Below the pieces are notes generated by a model that searched no databases, had not been told where the DNA came from, and saw only the letters and a list, made by a program, of their open reading frames with translations. Positions 34,255 through 43,610 of a stretch of 64,000 nt of DNA are shown here, in pieces. Location: positions 1 to 64,000 of the forward strand of contig JASJCY010000001.1 of the NCBI GenBank assembly GCA_030065825.1, read 5' to 3'. Position 1 is the stretch's first letter, and each line of letters starts with the position of its first letter. The stretch comes from Nostocaceae cyanobacterium. Its GTDB lineage: Bacteria; Cyanobacteriota; Cyanobacteriia; Cyanobacteriales; Nostocaceae. The position numbers and the translations under genes were made by a program.

Positions 34255-36444
34255 ATGCAGGTACTGCGTTGTCTCCCTAACCAAGAAACAGTTCCCATTA
34301 ACCTCACCGTCAGTTTAGGACGGGGAGGTGAGGCTTGTGTGTATACAGTGCCAACGGATGACAATTTAGTGGCTAAAGTTTATCACAAGCCTACGAAGCA
34401 GCAAGCCCGCAAGTTACAGGTCATGCTGGCTCATCCTCCGGAAAATCCGACTGCGAACCTGGGACATATTTCCATTGCTTGGCCCTGTGAACTGTTAAAA
34501 TCAGCAGATGGTAGCGATGGCATTATTGGCTTTTTAATGCCCCGGATTCGGGGTATGCGTCCGGCTATTGACTTTTACAACCCCAGAACCCGTCGCCAAC
34601 ACTGTCCGTTATTTAACTATCATTATCTGATTCGTACTGCCCGCAATTTAGCTGCTACATTTGCTGCTGTTCACGCTAGTGGTTACTGTGTAGGGGATGT
34701 GAATGAGTCGAATATTCTAGTGAGCGATACTGCCTTAATAACCTTAGTAGACACGGACTCATTTCAGGTACATGATCCAGATAATCATAAAGTATACCGT
34801 TGCCAAGTTGGTAAACCAGAATTTACTCCTCCAGAACTACAGAATAAAACCTTTGCTCAGTGCGATCGCTTAATTAGCCATGATTTATTTGGGTTGGGTG
34901 TGTTGCTATTTCAATTATTAATGGAAGGTACCCACCCATTTTCTGGTATCTATGAAGGTAAAGATGATCCACCAACCTATGAAGCACGTATAGCTAGTGG
35001 TCATTTTACTTACAGTCAAAACCGGAGTGTACCCTATACCCCTACTCCTATTGCTCCAGCTTGGGAAACTATCCATCCTAGGCTGCAAGAACTATTTTTA
35101 CGTTGTTTTGAAGAGGGACACAACAATCCCCTGGTGCGTCCGGCTGCTCAAACTTGGTTGTCAGCACTGAGTGAAATTGAAAACAGCCTGATTACCTGTA
35201 CTACTAATTCCCAGCATCGCTACAGCAACCACCTGGAAAGTTGTCCTTGGTGTGAGAGAACTTTACGATTGGGGGGACGAGATCCATTTCCATCCCAATC
35301 AGCGGTAGAAAAGAAAGAACATCTGCAACCTCGTATTAAACGGCGAAAACGTTCTACTCACAAACCGCGATCGCCATTACCCCAGCGAAATTTACCACAG
35401 CATAAATACAGTTATCAAAATAATTCTCACCACAATTATCGGCAGCCAGTTCTTCCCCAACATATTTCTTATTATAAAACTCGCCAAAAACCGAAGTTTT
35501 ATCCAATTATTTTTTGCCTGCTGGGATTTGGATTTTTAGGCTTTTTAGATTTCCAATTTACCAATCGTCCTGTTGAAACTGCTAATAGTTATAGTCAACA
35601 AAATTTGATTGTTTCTCAGCCGACTAATAACCTTAGTTTTGCCGATTATTATCAGCAGGGCTATGCTTTTTACAAAGTGCGGAACTATCGGGGAGCGGTT
35701 GAAAAATTTAGCCTTGCCTTACAAAAGAATCCCTATCATTCTAGAACTTATATGAATCGGGGTAATGCTCAATATAACCTGAGAAATTATGAAGCTGCAA
35801 TTGCTGATTATGACCGAGCAATTGAGATTAATCCCAATGAGTTCAAGGCTTATGTAAACAGGGGTAATGTCCGTTATGTGATGGCAGAATACAGCCGAGA
35901 TCCCAACAACGATTACAATTTAGCAATTCAAGACTATAATAATGCCTTGGGTATCAATCCCCAAGAAGTAGAGGCTTATATCCGTAGGGGTATGGTTCGC
36001 TATCGAATTGCTAAATATCGGGGGGATTTTCAGCCAGATTTTCAGTCAGCTCTTGAGGATTTAGATCAGGCAATTGCTCTGAATGCATCCAAACCAGAAG
36101 CATTTTTTCAAAGGGGTTTAATTCGTTATCAAATTGCCCAATATAGCAGTAATTTTGAAGAAGAATATAGATTAGTTATTCAAGATTTTGACCAGGCTTT
36201 ACAGATAAATTCTCGGTTGGCAAAAGTTTACTTGAAACGAGGTATTGTCAGATATGAACTGGCTCAATATTCTGGGAATAAATCGAAGAACTATTCTTTG
36301 AAAGCAGTTGAGGATTTACAGACAGCTGCCAAAATTGCCCTTGAACAAGATGATATGCATAACTACCAACAAGCAATCAGTAGTATGTGTGTAATTGCAG
36401 AAAATAGATGTGATTCTTTATATAAAACATTGCATAAAAAGTAG
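34255..36444 (+). CDS. Protein kinase with zinc-ribbon, membrane helix and TPR repeats (TerY-P triad)
   Basis: 729 residues. The kinase domain (about 1-300) has a glycine loop LGRGGEACVY, the Lys in LVAKVYHKP, a catalytic loop GYCVGDVNESNILV (VGD in place of HRD, Asn kept), and VDTDSF in place of DFG, all usual for this YegI-like subgroup. A zinc-ribbon-like HRYSNHLESCPWCE follows (about 322-335). A basic linker, one membrane helix (about 420-436) and TPR repeats (about 465-720, units like AFYKVRNYRGAVEKFSLALQKNPY) complete it. The TPR part would be outside the cytoplasm if the helix is a true anchor. Gene order VWA-PP2C-kinase supports one operon. Confidence 0.9.
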   Translation: MQVLRCLPNQETVPINLTVSLGRGGEACVYTVPTDDNLVAKVYHKPTKQQARKLQVMLAHPPENPTANLGHISIAWPCELLKSADGSDGIIGFLMPRIRGMRPAIDFYNPRTRRQHCPLFNYHYLIRTARNLAATFAAVHASGYCVGDVNESNILVSDTALITLVDTDSFQVHDPDNHKVYRCQVGKPEFTPPELQNKTFAQCDRLISHDLFGLGVLLFQLLMEGTHPFSGIYEGKDDPPTYEARIASGHFTYSQNRSVPYTPTPIAPAWETIHPRLQELFLRCFEEGHNNPLVRPAAQTWLSALSEIENSLITCTTNSQHRYSNHLESCPWCERTLRLGGRDPFPSQSAVEKKEHLQPRIKRRKRSTHKPRSPLPQRNLPQHKYSYQNNSHHNYRQPVLPQHISYYKTRQKPKFYPIIFCLLGFGFLGFLDFQFTNRPVETANSYSQQNLIVSQPTNNLSFADYYQQGYAFYKVRNYRGAVEKFSLALQKNPYHSRTYMNRGNAQYNLRNYEAAIADYDRAIEINPNEFKAYVNRGNVRYVMAEYSRDPNNDYNLAIQDYNNALGINPQEVEAYIRRGMVRYRIAKYRGDFQPDFQSALEDLDQAIALNASKPEAFFQRGLIRYQIAQYSSNFEEEYRLVIQDFDQALQINSRLAKVYLKRGIVRYELAQYSGNKSKNYSLKAVEDLQTAAKIALEQDDMHNYQQAISSMCVIAENRCDSLYKTLHKK

Positions 36445-37544
36445 AGACATGGGTAATGGGTAATTGGTAATTGGTAATTGGTAATTGGTAATGGGTAATG
36501 GGTAATGGGTAATGGGTAATTGGTAATTGGTAATTGGTAATTGGTAATGGGTAATGGGTAATTGGTAATTGGTAATTGGATCTCCCGTTACCGTGACGGG
36601 GTGACTTGACTCTACACTTTGAGTGGATGTAGCATCCCCGTCACTTTGGTGAAAATCGCTATGTCCTAGTTAGTTGAAGAGAAACGGGATTTGGGATGGG
36701 TGGAGTAAGCTGTTAAGCATTTAAACTAACTATTGAGACTGATAGGGAGATGGGGAGAAGGATTTAGGGTTTGTTCCCTAATTGAAGAATATCTAATTTA
36801 AGTGCGTCTTAGCTTATGAAATATTATCGTGAGTCAAAGAGAACCGGGGTTCGTAACGGTTTCTTGAATATAAAATTCTGACAGTAGCCACTCCGTGTCT
36901 AAATAAGGAGAGGGGAAGGGGTGAGGTTTATTGTGTACCACCCGTAGGGAGATAAAACTCCCGTGAGGATCTAAACCATGTCTATTTTGAAACCGATAGT
37001 TTTTGATTCCCTGTTCTCTATTCCCTATTCCCTATTCCCTATTCCCTATTAAGAGTTCCCTATTCCCTTTTGACAAACTCCAGGTTTCAACTTGGACGAG
37101 GTTTAGAAACGGGGTTTCTTTTGGTGTAAATACTCAGATTCTCGATTCTCAACCCACCCCAAACCCGGTTTCTTTGGTCTTTACCTTTTATTTATAAACA
37201 CCCTGTGAGGACGGATTCACTGAATATTCAAAAATGGTAAATATCATAACTAATATCTAGTTTTTAATGCTGATGATTGAGGATGAAAGTTTCTCAGATG
37301 TAAGGCTGAAGCTAGTTATTTAATTTTGAGTATTTTTGCTATGGTTGTGTAAATTATATTTGATTTATTAAGTATTAAATAAGCTTTGTCAATTTTTCAT
37401 AAAGATAATTCAAATATTTACCTGTTCTTCATACTTTCGAGAGAAATAACCTTTAGATTGTTTACTGAACAAAGCACAATTTTCTTATCTCCAAAAAAGT
37501 CCGAAATCAAATATTAATCCACCTCAAGACTTGAATTTTATCTC
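36445..37544. repeat. 1.1-kb intergenic region with short repeats and AAACCGGGTTT element
   Basis: Short tandem repeats GGTAATT/GGTAATG run at about 36448-36578, and CTATTCC/CCTATTC at about 37015-37068. A hairpin-type element with AGAAACGGGGTTTCTT and AAACCCGGTTTCT ends covers 37105-37173, one of six members in the right half of the window. The last 340 bp before rfbF are AT-rich and repeat-free and probably carry the promoter of the polysaccharide cluster, but no clear box is seen. Confidence 0.8.
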
Positions 37545-38318
37545 ATGAAAGTAGTGATTTTGGCTGGAGGTTTGGGTACACGCTTAAGCGAAGAAACTAG
37601 CGTTAAACCCAAGCCTATGGTGGATATCGGTGGCAAGCCTATTCTATGGCATATTATGAAAATTTACTCTGCCCACGGTATCAAAGATTTTATTATTTGT
37701 TGTGGTTACAAAGGTCACGTAATTAAGGAGTATTTTGCTAATTATTTTTTATACATGTCTGATGTAACTTTTGACATGAGATATAACCAGATGAATGTCC
37801 ATTCTGGTTATGCAGAACCATGGCGAATCACTTTAGTAGATACTGGTGACAATACCATGACAGGAGGGCGTTTAAAGCGTATCCGAGAGCATGTTGGTAA
37901 TGACAGTTTTTGCTTTACTTATGGTGATGGTGTCAGTAATGTAAATATTACCGAATTGATTAATTTTCACAAAAGCCAACAGACTTTAGCAACCCTGACT
38001 GCAGTCCAACCACCAGGACGTTTTGGAGCTATGGTATTAGGAGGTGAACAAACAAAAATTACCCAATTTAGGGAAAAACCAGAAGGTGATGGAGCCTGGA
38101 TTAATGGTGGTTATTTTATCTTAGAACCCCAAGTAATTGATTTTATTGCTGATGACTCTACAGTCTGGGAAAAAGAGCCATTAGAAAAGTTAGCTAATTT
38201 AGACCAATTATCTGCTTATAAACATGATGGTTTTTGGCAACCTATGGATACTTTACGGGATAAAAAGTATTTAGAGGGATTGTGGAACGCTGGCAAGGCA
38301 CCTTGGAAGGTGTGGTAG
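37545..38318 (+). CDS. rfbF: Glucose-1-phosphate cytidylyltransferase
   Basis: 257 residues, the full RfbF length. The nucleotide-binding start [39 protein letters not shown] and the [23 protein letters not shown] and [19 protein letters not shown] segments identify CDP-glucose synthase (CTP + glucose-1-P). It begins the polysaccharide cluster. CDP-glucose normally feeds a 4,6-dehydratase (RfbG), which is not seen here, so a different use of CDP-glucose by the SDR gene at 39945 is possible. Confidence 0.94.
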   Translation: MKVVILAGGLGTRLSEETSVKPKPMVDIGGKPILWHIMKIYSAHGIKDFIICCGYKGHVIKEYFANYFLYMSDVTFDMRYNQMNVHSGYAEPWRITLVDTGDNTMTGGRLKRIREHVGNDSFCFTYGDGVSNVNITELINFHKSQQTLATLTAVQPPGRFGAMVLGGEQTKITQFREKPEGDGAWINGGYFILEPQVIDFIADDSTVWEKEPLEKLANLDQLSAYKHDGFWQPMDTLRDKKYLEGLWNAGKAPWKVW

Positions 38319-38374
38319 CATAGAAGTCTATTAAAAAAGACTAACTAAATCGAGTTTAAGGTGCAAGAACAGCA

Positions 38375-39592
38375 ATGTACGATTTTGCAATCATAGGTGG
38401 GGGAATTGTCGGACTTTCTACCGGGATGGCTTTATGCCAACGCTATCCTCAAGCCCGGATTTTAGTGTTGGAAAAAGAAAGCCAGTGGGCTTTTCATCAA
38501 ACTGGTAATAATAGTGGGGTGATTCACTCTGGTATTTACTACAAACCAGGGAGTTTTAAAGCTAAATTCAGCCGTGATGGTTGTCGCTCCATGGTAGAAT
38601 TTTGCCAAGAACATGGCATTGCTCATGAAGTTTGTGGTAAGGTAATTGTTGCCACGGATGAAAGCGAATTACCCCGGCTAGAAAATCTTTATAAACGAGG
38701 CTTGGAAAATGGTATAGAAGTTAAAAGAATCAGTGGTGAGGAAGTTAAAGAAATTGAGCCTCATGTTAGTTCTGTTGGTGGCATTCACGTTCTTTCAACT
38801 GGTATTGTCAACTATAAGCAAGTTTGCCTTAAGTATGCTGAATTAATTCAAAATCAAGGAGGGGAACTGCGTCTAAATACTAAAGTTGAAAAAATCGTCT
38901 CCAAAGGTGACTATCAGGTACTAGAAACCAACAATGGTAGCTTTGAAACCCGATTTCTAATTAACTGTGCTGGCTTGTATAGCGATCGCGTTGCTAAAAT
39001 GGGTAAAGTAGACCCCAAAGCAAAAATAGTACCTTTCCGGGGCGAATATTACGAACTGACACCAGAAAAACGCTATCTAGTTAAAGGCTTAATTTACCCG
39101 GTTCCCAATCCGGAATTTCCTTTCTTGGGTGTCCATTTTACTCGGATGATTGATGGTAGTGTCCACGCGGGACCGAATGCGGTTTTAAGTTTAAAGCGGG
39201 AAGGTTATAGGAAAACAGATTTTAACTTGGGTGATTTTGCGGAAGTAATGACCTATCCAGGCTTTTGGAAACTAGCAGCAAAACACGCTGATGAAGGAAT
39301 CAAGGAAATAATTCGCTCTTTTAGTAAAGCTGCCTTTACAAGAAGTTTACAAAAATTGATTCCCGAAGTGCAAGCAGAAGACTTAGTTCCCACCCATGCT
39401 GGAGTTCGCGCTCAAGCCTTAATGAACGATGGTAAATTAGTGGATGACTTTTTGATTATTCATGGTCAAAATTCCGTTCATGTTTGCAATGCACCTTCCC
39501 CCGCAGCGACTTCTTCTATTGAAATCGGTAAAGCAATTGTCAAAGAAATCCCCGAACAGCCCCATCTATCCACAATTAGGACTTACGCATAA
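38375..39592 (+). CDS. lhgO: L-2-hydroxyglutarate oxidase-like FAD enzyme
   Basis: 405 residues. The N-terminal FAD-binding motif DFAIIGGGIVGLSTGMALCQRYP and the DAO-fold pieces HQTGNNSGVIHSGIYYKPGSFKA, STGIVNYKQVCLKYAE and HAGVRAQAL match LhgO, which oxidises L-2-hydroxyglutarate to 2-oxoglutarate. It lies 56 bases after rfbF and before the SDR gene, an odd place for a housekeeping repair enzyme. It may be a paralogue acting on another 2-hydroxy acid or a sugar acid in this pathway; that is an inference. Confidence 0.85.
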   Translation: MYDFAIIGGGIVGLSTGMALCQRYPQARILVLEKESQWAFHQTGNNSGVIHSGIYYKPGSFKAKFSRDGCRSMVEFCQEHGIAHEVCGKVIVATDESELPRLENLYKRGLENGIEVKRISGEEVKEIEPHVSSVGGIHVLSTGIVNYKQVCLKYAELIQNQGGELRLNTKVEKIVSKGDYQVLETNNGSFETRFLINCAGLYSDRVAKMGKVDPKAKIVPFRGEYYELTPEKRYLVKGLIYPVPNPEFPFLGVHFTRMIDGSVHAGPNAVLSLKREGYRKTDFNLGDFAEVMTYPGFWKLAAKHADEGIKEIIRSFSKAAFTRSLQKLIPEVQAEDLVPTHAGVRAQALMNDGKLVDDFLIIHGQNSVHVCNAPSPAATSSIEIGKAIVKEIPEQPHLSTIRTYA

Positions 39593-39944
39593 TATCATGT
39601 TGGTTTAAATAGTTACTGTATTTGTGTAGGACGGTAATAGGTAATGGGTAATAGGAATAGGAATATTAGCATTTACCAACATACCGCACATCTGCACTTG
39701 GATGAGAAACCGGGTTTATTGGGAAGATTCTGTCAAAATCCTTTTGCAAGTTATTTATAAACCCGGTTTCTTAATTAGTAATTAATTAGCCGGACTTGAT
39801 ATCAAAGGGCTGTTAGAAACCGGGTTTTTGTTGGGATATGATAGTTAGATTCTCAACCTTCGACCTACAAAAACCTGGTTTCTTAGTTAATTAACCAGGG
39901 TTAGTGCGTCAGTCCTAGTAATATATGTATAGGATGAGACGAAG
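39593..39944. repeat. Two AAACCGGGTTT hairpin elements
   Basis: Members at 39705-39771 and 39815-39883, each about 68 bp with AGAAACCGGGTTT at one end and AAACC(C/T)GGTTTCT at the other. Between gene ends they could form long hairpins. Nothing else is seen in the gap. Confidence 0.82.
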
Positions 39945-41012
39945 ATGAAAGTACTGGTTACTGGATGTGAAGGTTATCTTGGTTGTTTGTTACCTCCCTT
40001 ATTGATGGAGAAGGGACATGAAGTTATCGGTGTAGATACTGGATTTTACAAAGTTGGTTGGTTATACAATGGAACCGCAGTTACAGCGAAAACCCTGAAT
40101 AAAGATATTCGCCACATCACGGAGTCAGATTTGCAGGGTGTGGAAGCTGTAGTTCACATGGCGGAACTTTCCAACGACCCCACGGGACAGTTAGCACCTA
40201 ATATTACCTACGAAATTAACCATAAAGGCTCTGTAAGGCTGGCGAAACTGGCAAAACGAGTGGGAGTATCTCGCTTTGTTTATATGTCTTCTTGCAGCGT
40301 TTACGGCGTTGCTGTTGAGGGTGATGTCACAGAAGCTTCTTTGGTGAATCCGCAAACGGCTTATGCAGAATGTAAAACCTTGGTAGAAAGAGATGTGCAG
40401 CCATTAGCGGATGATAATTTTTCTCCCACCTTTATGCGCAACGCTACAGCCTTTGGTGCTTCTCCCCGGATGCGCTTTGATATTGTCTTAAATAACTTGG
40501 CTGGGTTGGCATGGACTACCAAAGAAATTAAAATGACCAGTGATGGTACACCTTGGCGTCCCTTGGTTCATGCATTGGATATTTGCAAAGCCATTGTTTG
40601 CGCTCTGGAAGCTCCTCGGGATATTGTACATAATCAAATCTTTAATGTGGGAGATACTAGCAATAACTACCGAGTCAAAGAAGTTGCAGAGATTATTGCT
40701 GATGTGTTTCCTGGTTGTCAATTAAGCTTTGGTACAAATGGGGCTGATAACCGCAGTTACCGAGTCTCTTTTGAGAAGATTAATACCATTCTTCCTGGTT
40801 TTAAGTGTGATTGGAATGCCGAAAAAGGTGCCCAACAATTGTTAGATATATTTAGTCTGATAGACATGAGTAAAGATACATTCATGTTTAGAGGCTTTAC
40901 TCGCTTAAAGCAATTGGAATATCTCATTAGTACTCAACAAATTGATAGTAGTTTCTTCTGGAAGTCATATATTCCAGTTAGAGAATTACCCCGAGAACAG
41001 GTATTAGCTTAG
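39945..41012 (+). CDS. NAD-dependent epimerase/dehydratase (extended SDR)
   Basis: 355 residues. The Rossmann motif VTGCEGYLGCLLPPLL (a GxxGYLG variant), VVHMAELSNDP, the Ser-rich strand VYMSSCSVYG and the catalytic YAECK (YxxxK) mark an extended SDR acting on nucleotide sugars. The mid-region RNATAFGASPRMRFDIVLNNLAG is typical of dehydratase/epimerase relatives. The exact reaction cannot be read from sequence; position after rfbF suggests a CDP-sugar substrate. Confidence 0.87.
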   Translation: MKVLVTGCEGYLGCLLPPLLMEKGHEVIGVDTGFYKVGWLYNGTAVTAKTLNKDIRHITESDLQGVEAVVHMAELSNDPTGQLAPNITYEINHKGSVRLAKLAKRVGVSRFVYMSSCSVYGVAVEGDVTEASLVNPQTAYAECKTLVERDVQPLADDNFSPTFMRNATAFGASPRMRFDIVLNNLAGLAWTTKEIKMTSDGTPWRPLVHALDICKAIVCALEAPRDIVHNQIFNVGDTSNNYRVKEVAEIIADVFPGCQLSFGTNGADNRSYRVSFEKINTILPGFKCDWNAEKGAQQLLDIFSLIDMSKDTFMFRGFTRLKQLEYLISTQQIDSSFFWKSYIPVRELPREQVLA

Positions 41013-41517
41013 TCACAGAAAAACTAAATAATTAGAAGCAGGTAATTAGAAGGAGGCTGAGCCTCCAAACTCTAGTTACCAGGCTGAGCCTCCAAACCCT
41101 AGTTACCAGGCTGAGCCTGGTAACTAGAATATAGAGCCTCTGGCTCTTGTTTTAGAAGGAGGCTGAGCCTCCAAACCCTGGTTACCAGGCTGAGCCTGGT
41201 AACCAGAATATAGAGCCTCTGGCTCTTGTTTTCTCTTAGTAACTACCGTGACCCTAGTTATTAGAAAAAGTCACAGAAAAACTAATAATTAGAAGCAGGT
41301 AATTAGAAGGAGGCTGAGCCTCCAAACCCTAGTTACCAGGCTGAGCCTGGTAACTAGAAATAGAGCCTCTGGCTCTTGTTTTAGAAGGAGGCTGAGCCTC
41401 CAAACCCTGGTTACCAGGCTGAGCCTGGTAACTAGAATATAAAGCTTCTGGCTTTTAACTAGAATATAGAGCTAGAAGCTCTTTTTGATAACGAAAAAAA
41501 CGAAGAATTAGAAGATG
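41011..41517. repeat. Duplicated block of nested palindromes
   Basis: A block starting AGTCACAGAAAAACTAA at 41011 recurs at 41269 (offset 258 bp). Each block contains several perfect palindromes: GGAGGCTGAGCCTCC, GGTTACCAGGCTGAGCCTGG and AGAGCCTCTGGCTCT. The first copy begins at the stop codon of the SDR gene. The sequence ends 5 bases before the next ATG. All palindromes centre on a CTGAG or CTCTG core. Confidence 0.92.
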
Positions 41518-41521
41518 ATAA

Positions 41522-42472
41522 ATGGCTAAATTACTCACAATTGCTATCCCGACTTACAATCGTGCGGAATTATTAGATAAACAACTTGCATGGCTAGCAA
41601 AAGCCATTAAGGGACTGGAATCAAATTGTGAAATAATCATCTCTGATAATTGTTCGTCAGATAATACCCAAGAAGTCATCAAAAAGTGGGAACAGCATTT
41701 CCTTGAATTACCCTTTAAAGTGAATAAAAATCTGACAAATATAGGGGTAATGAGAAATATTGCTTACTGTATAAATGCTGCTTCTAGTGAATATTTATGG
41801 ATGGTTGGTGATGACGATCCGATTCAGGAAAGGACTCTGGGTTATGTGTTAGAAAATCTCAAACAACATCCGGAATTATCGTTGTTAACTCTTAATTTTT
41901 CCTGTCGTTATCAACCAACGGGCGAATTAATTTATTCACGCTGTTTTGATATTGAGCATGAAGAAATAAATGCTGATGGTAAAACAGTGTTCCAACGTTG
42001 TTTAGAAGAAAATCATTCTGGGATTGGATTTCTCACTGCTCAGGTATACAAAACAGAAGTTATTCAAAATGCCCTCAAACATTGGTCATCTAGTGTAAAT
42101 AATATGGAAGCCCAAGTATATTGGGTAGGATATTGTGCTGCTCATGGTAGTGTCAAAGTCACAAAAGAAACCTATCTAGAAAGTGCTTTTGGTAGTAGTT
42201 ATTGGATGCGGGAACCAAAGACATTACTGAGGATGCAATATATCGATTTACCGACTATTTATGCCAAAATTGAGGAAATAGGATATCCCAAAAAATATTG
42301 CAGAAGCTTGATTATAAACCACTTTGTTCACAATAATTGGAGGGTATTTTTTGGTGCTTTAAAAAGATGGCCCCTAATCGCAATTAACACTATTTTGCCT
42401 TATCTCAGTTTGGTGACTAATTCTGTTTTGCAAATGGTTTTCTTGCCAAAAAATGTAGAAAATAGTGCATAA
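41522..42472 (+). CDS. Family 2 glycosyltransferase
   Basis: 316 residues of a GT-A enzyme: TIAIPTYNRAELLDKQLAWL, IIISDNCSSDNTQEVI and the metal-binding YLWMVGDDDPI. The region after about residue 230 is hydrophobic near the end (LIAINTILPYLSLVTNSVLQMVF), perhaps a membrane-associated tail. It probably adds one residue to the lipid-linked repeat unit. Its sugar specificity is unknown. Its start follows the palindrome block directly. Confidence 0.87.
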   Translation: MAKLLTIAIPTYNRAELLDKQLAWLAKAIKGLESNCEIIISDNCSSDNTQEVIKKWEQHFLELPFKVNKNLTNIGVMRNIAYCINAASSEYLWMVGDDDPIQERTLGYVLENLKQHPELSLLTLNFSCRYQPTGELIYSRCFDIEHEEINADGKTVFQRCLEENHSGIGFLTAQVYKTEVIQNALKHWSSSVNNMEAQVYWVGYCAAHGSVKVTKETYLESAFGSSYWMREPKTLLRMQYIDLPTIYAKIEEIGYPKKYCRSLIINHFVHNNWRVFFGALKRWPLIAINTILPYLSLVTNSVLQMVFLPKNVENSA

Positions 42473-42777
42473 CGAACAACAACAAGTATAGGATTACTAT
42501 TTGATTTTTGTTGGTGCGTTATGACTTTAGTCATAACGCACTCTACACCCTATTATCAACTTTGTGTCTTAGTGTCTTAGTGGTTAACAAAGTCTTTCTT
42601 TTAAACACAAATGTACATAGACACAAAGACTAGTATTCATGTGTCTTGGTTCTGATTAATATCTTGTAATTTTTAAGAAAAACAAAAGATATTAATCTTC
42701 CAGAAAAATATGCAATATAAAAAGACAAACAACCTTGTGTTGCGCTTGATTCAATTAACCAGAGGTATTCGTTAAAC
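42473..42777. terminator. Intergenic region with strong 12-bp hairpin
   Basis: GTGCGTTATGAC-TTTA-GTCATAACGCAC (42514-42541) is a perfect 12-bp stem with a 4-base loop, 42 bases after the glycosyltransferase stop. It lacks a long U-run, so it may be a terminator, a dispersed repeat or both. No gene is seen in the gap. Confidence 0.5.
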
Positions 42778-43332
42778 ATGAAATTTATTGAAACCAAGCT
42801 CAAAGGAGCATTTATTATTGAGTTGGAAGAAAAAGAAGACCAGCGTGGTTTTTTTGCCCGTACTTTTTGTGGCAAAGAATTTGAAGCACACGGGATAAAA
42901 CCAGTAGTTGCTCAATGCAATATGTCTTTTAATTATAAAAAAGGAACTCTACGGGGAATGCATTATCAAACTTCCCCAGCAACGGAAACTAAATTAGTGC
43001 GTTGTACTAAAGGTGCTATCTACGATGTGATTATTGATATGCGTCCTGATTCTCCGACTTTTTTATCCCATATTGGTGTGGAATTATCTGAAGAGAATCA
43101 TCGAGCTTTATACGTTCCAGAAATGTTTGCTCACGGTTATCAAGCTCTAACAGATGGTTGTGAAGTCATATATCAGGTAGGGGAATTTTATACTCCTGGT
43201 TATGAGCGTGGTTTGCGCTATGATGACCCATTTTTTAGCATTGAATGGCCCCTAGAAGTAACAGAAATTTCTGAGAAAGATTTGAGTTGGTCTTTAATGC
43301 GGATGATGAGCGTTGGTGCTACTTCTGTTTAG
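42778..43332 (+). CDS. rfbC: dTDP-4-dehydrorhamnose 3,5-epimerase-like protein
   Basis: 184 residues, the RfbC cupin length. LKGAFIIELEEKEDQRGFFARTF, the catalytic-type His in LRGMHYQ, KLVRCTKGAIYDVIIDMR and YVPEMFAHGYQAL with ALTDGCEVIYQV match RfbC. RfbA, B and D are not here, so the substrate could be a CDP- or GDP-linked 4-keto sugar instead of dTDP-4-keto-6-deoxyglucose. The neighbouring 43333-43610 holds one AAACCGGGTTT element (43364-43431). Confidence 0.9.
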   Translation: MKFIETKLKGAFIIELEEKEDQRGFFARTFCGKEFEAHGIKPVVAQCNMSFNYKKGTLRGMHYQTSPATETKLVRCTKGAIYDVIIDMRPDSPTFLSHIGVELSEENHRALYVPEMFAHGYQALTDGCEVIYQVGEFYTPGYERGLRYDDPFFSIEWPLEVTEISEKDLSWSLMRMMSVGATSV

Positions 43333-43363
43333 TCATATCTTGCAGCATTCTCAACAACCATTG

Positions 43364-43431
43364 AGAAACCGGGTTTATGAACGAAAAATTAAGGTTTTGA
43401 TGGGTAAACCTTTTCAATAAACCCGGTTTCT
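43364..43431. repeat. AAACCGGGTTT hairpin element
   Basis: AGAAACCGGGTTTATGAACG at one end and AAACCCGGTTTCT at the other, 68 bp. It lies 32 bases after the rfbC stop. Confidence 0.8.
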
Positions 43432-43610
43432 GACCCTGGTGCAAGATGTATGTTTAATAGAAACTAGCTGTTATTTACCCTGAGATTAAATACATTTTGT
43501 TGCTGTAGTATCATCATTTTTTAAATTTAATATCTTGGTGTATCTTCCATGAAAAAATAATACTTAACAGCAATAAACCCATAAGTAAATTTGAGAAAGG
43601 AACTTAATCA

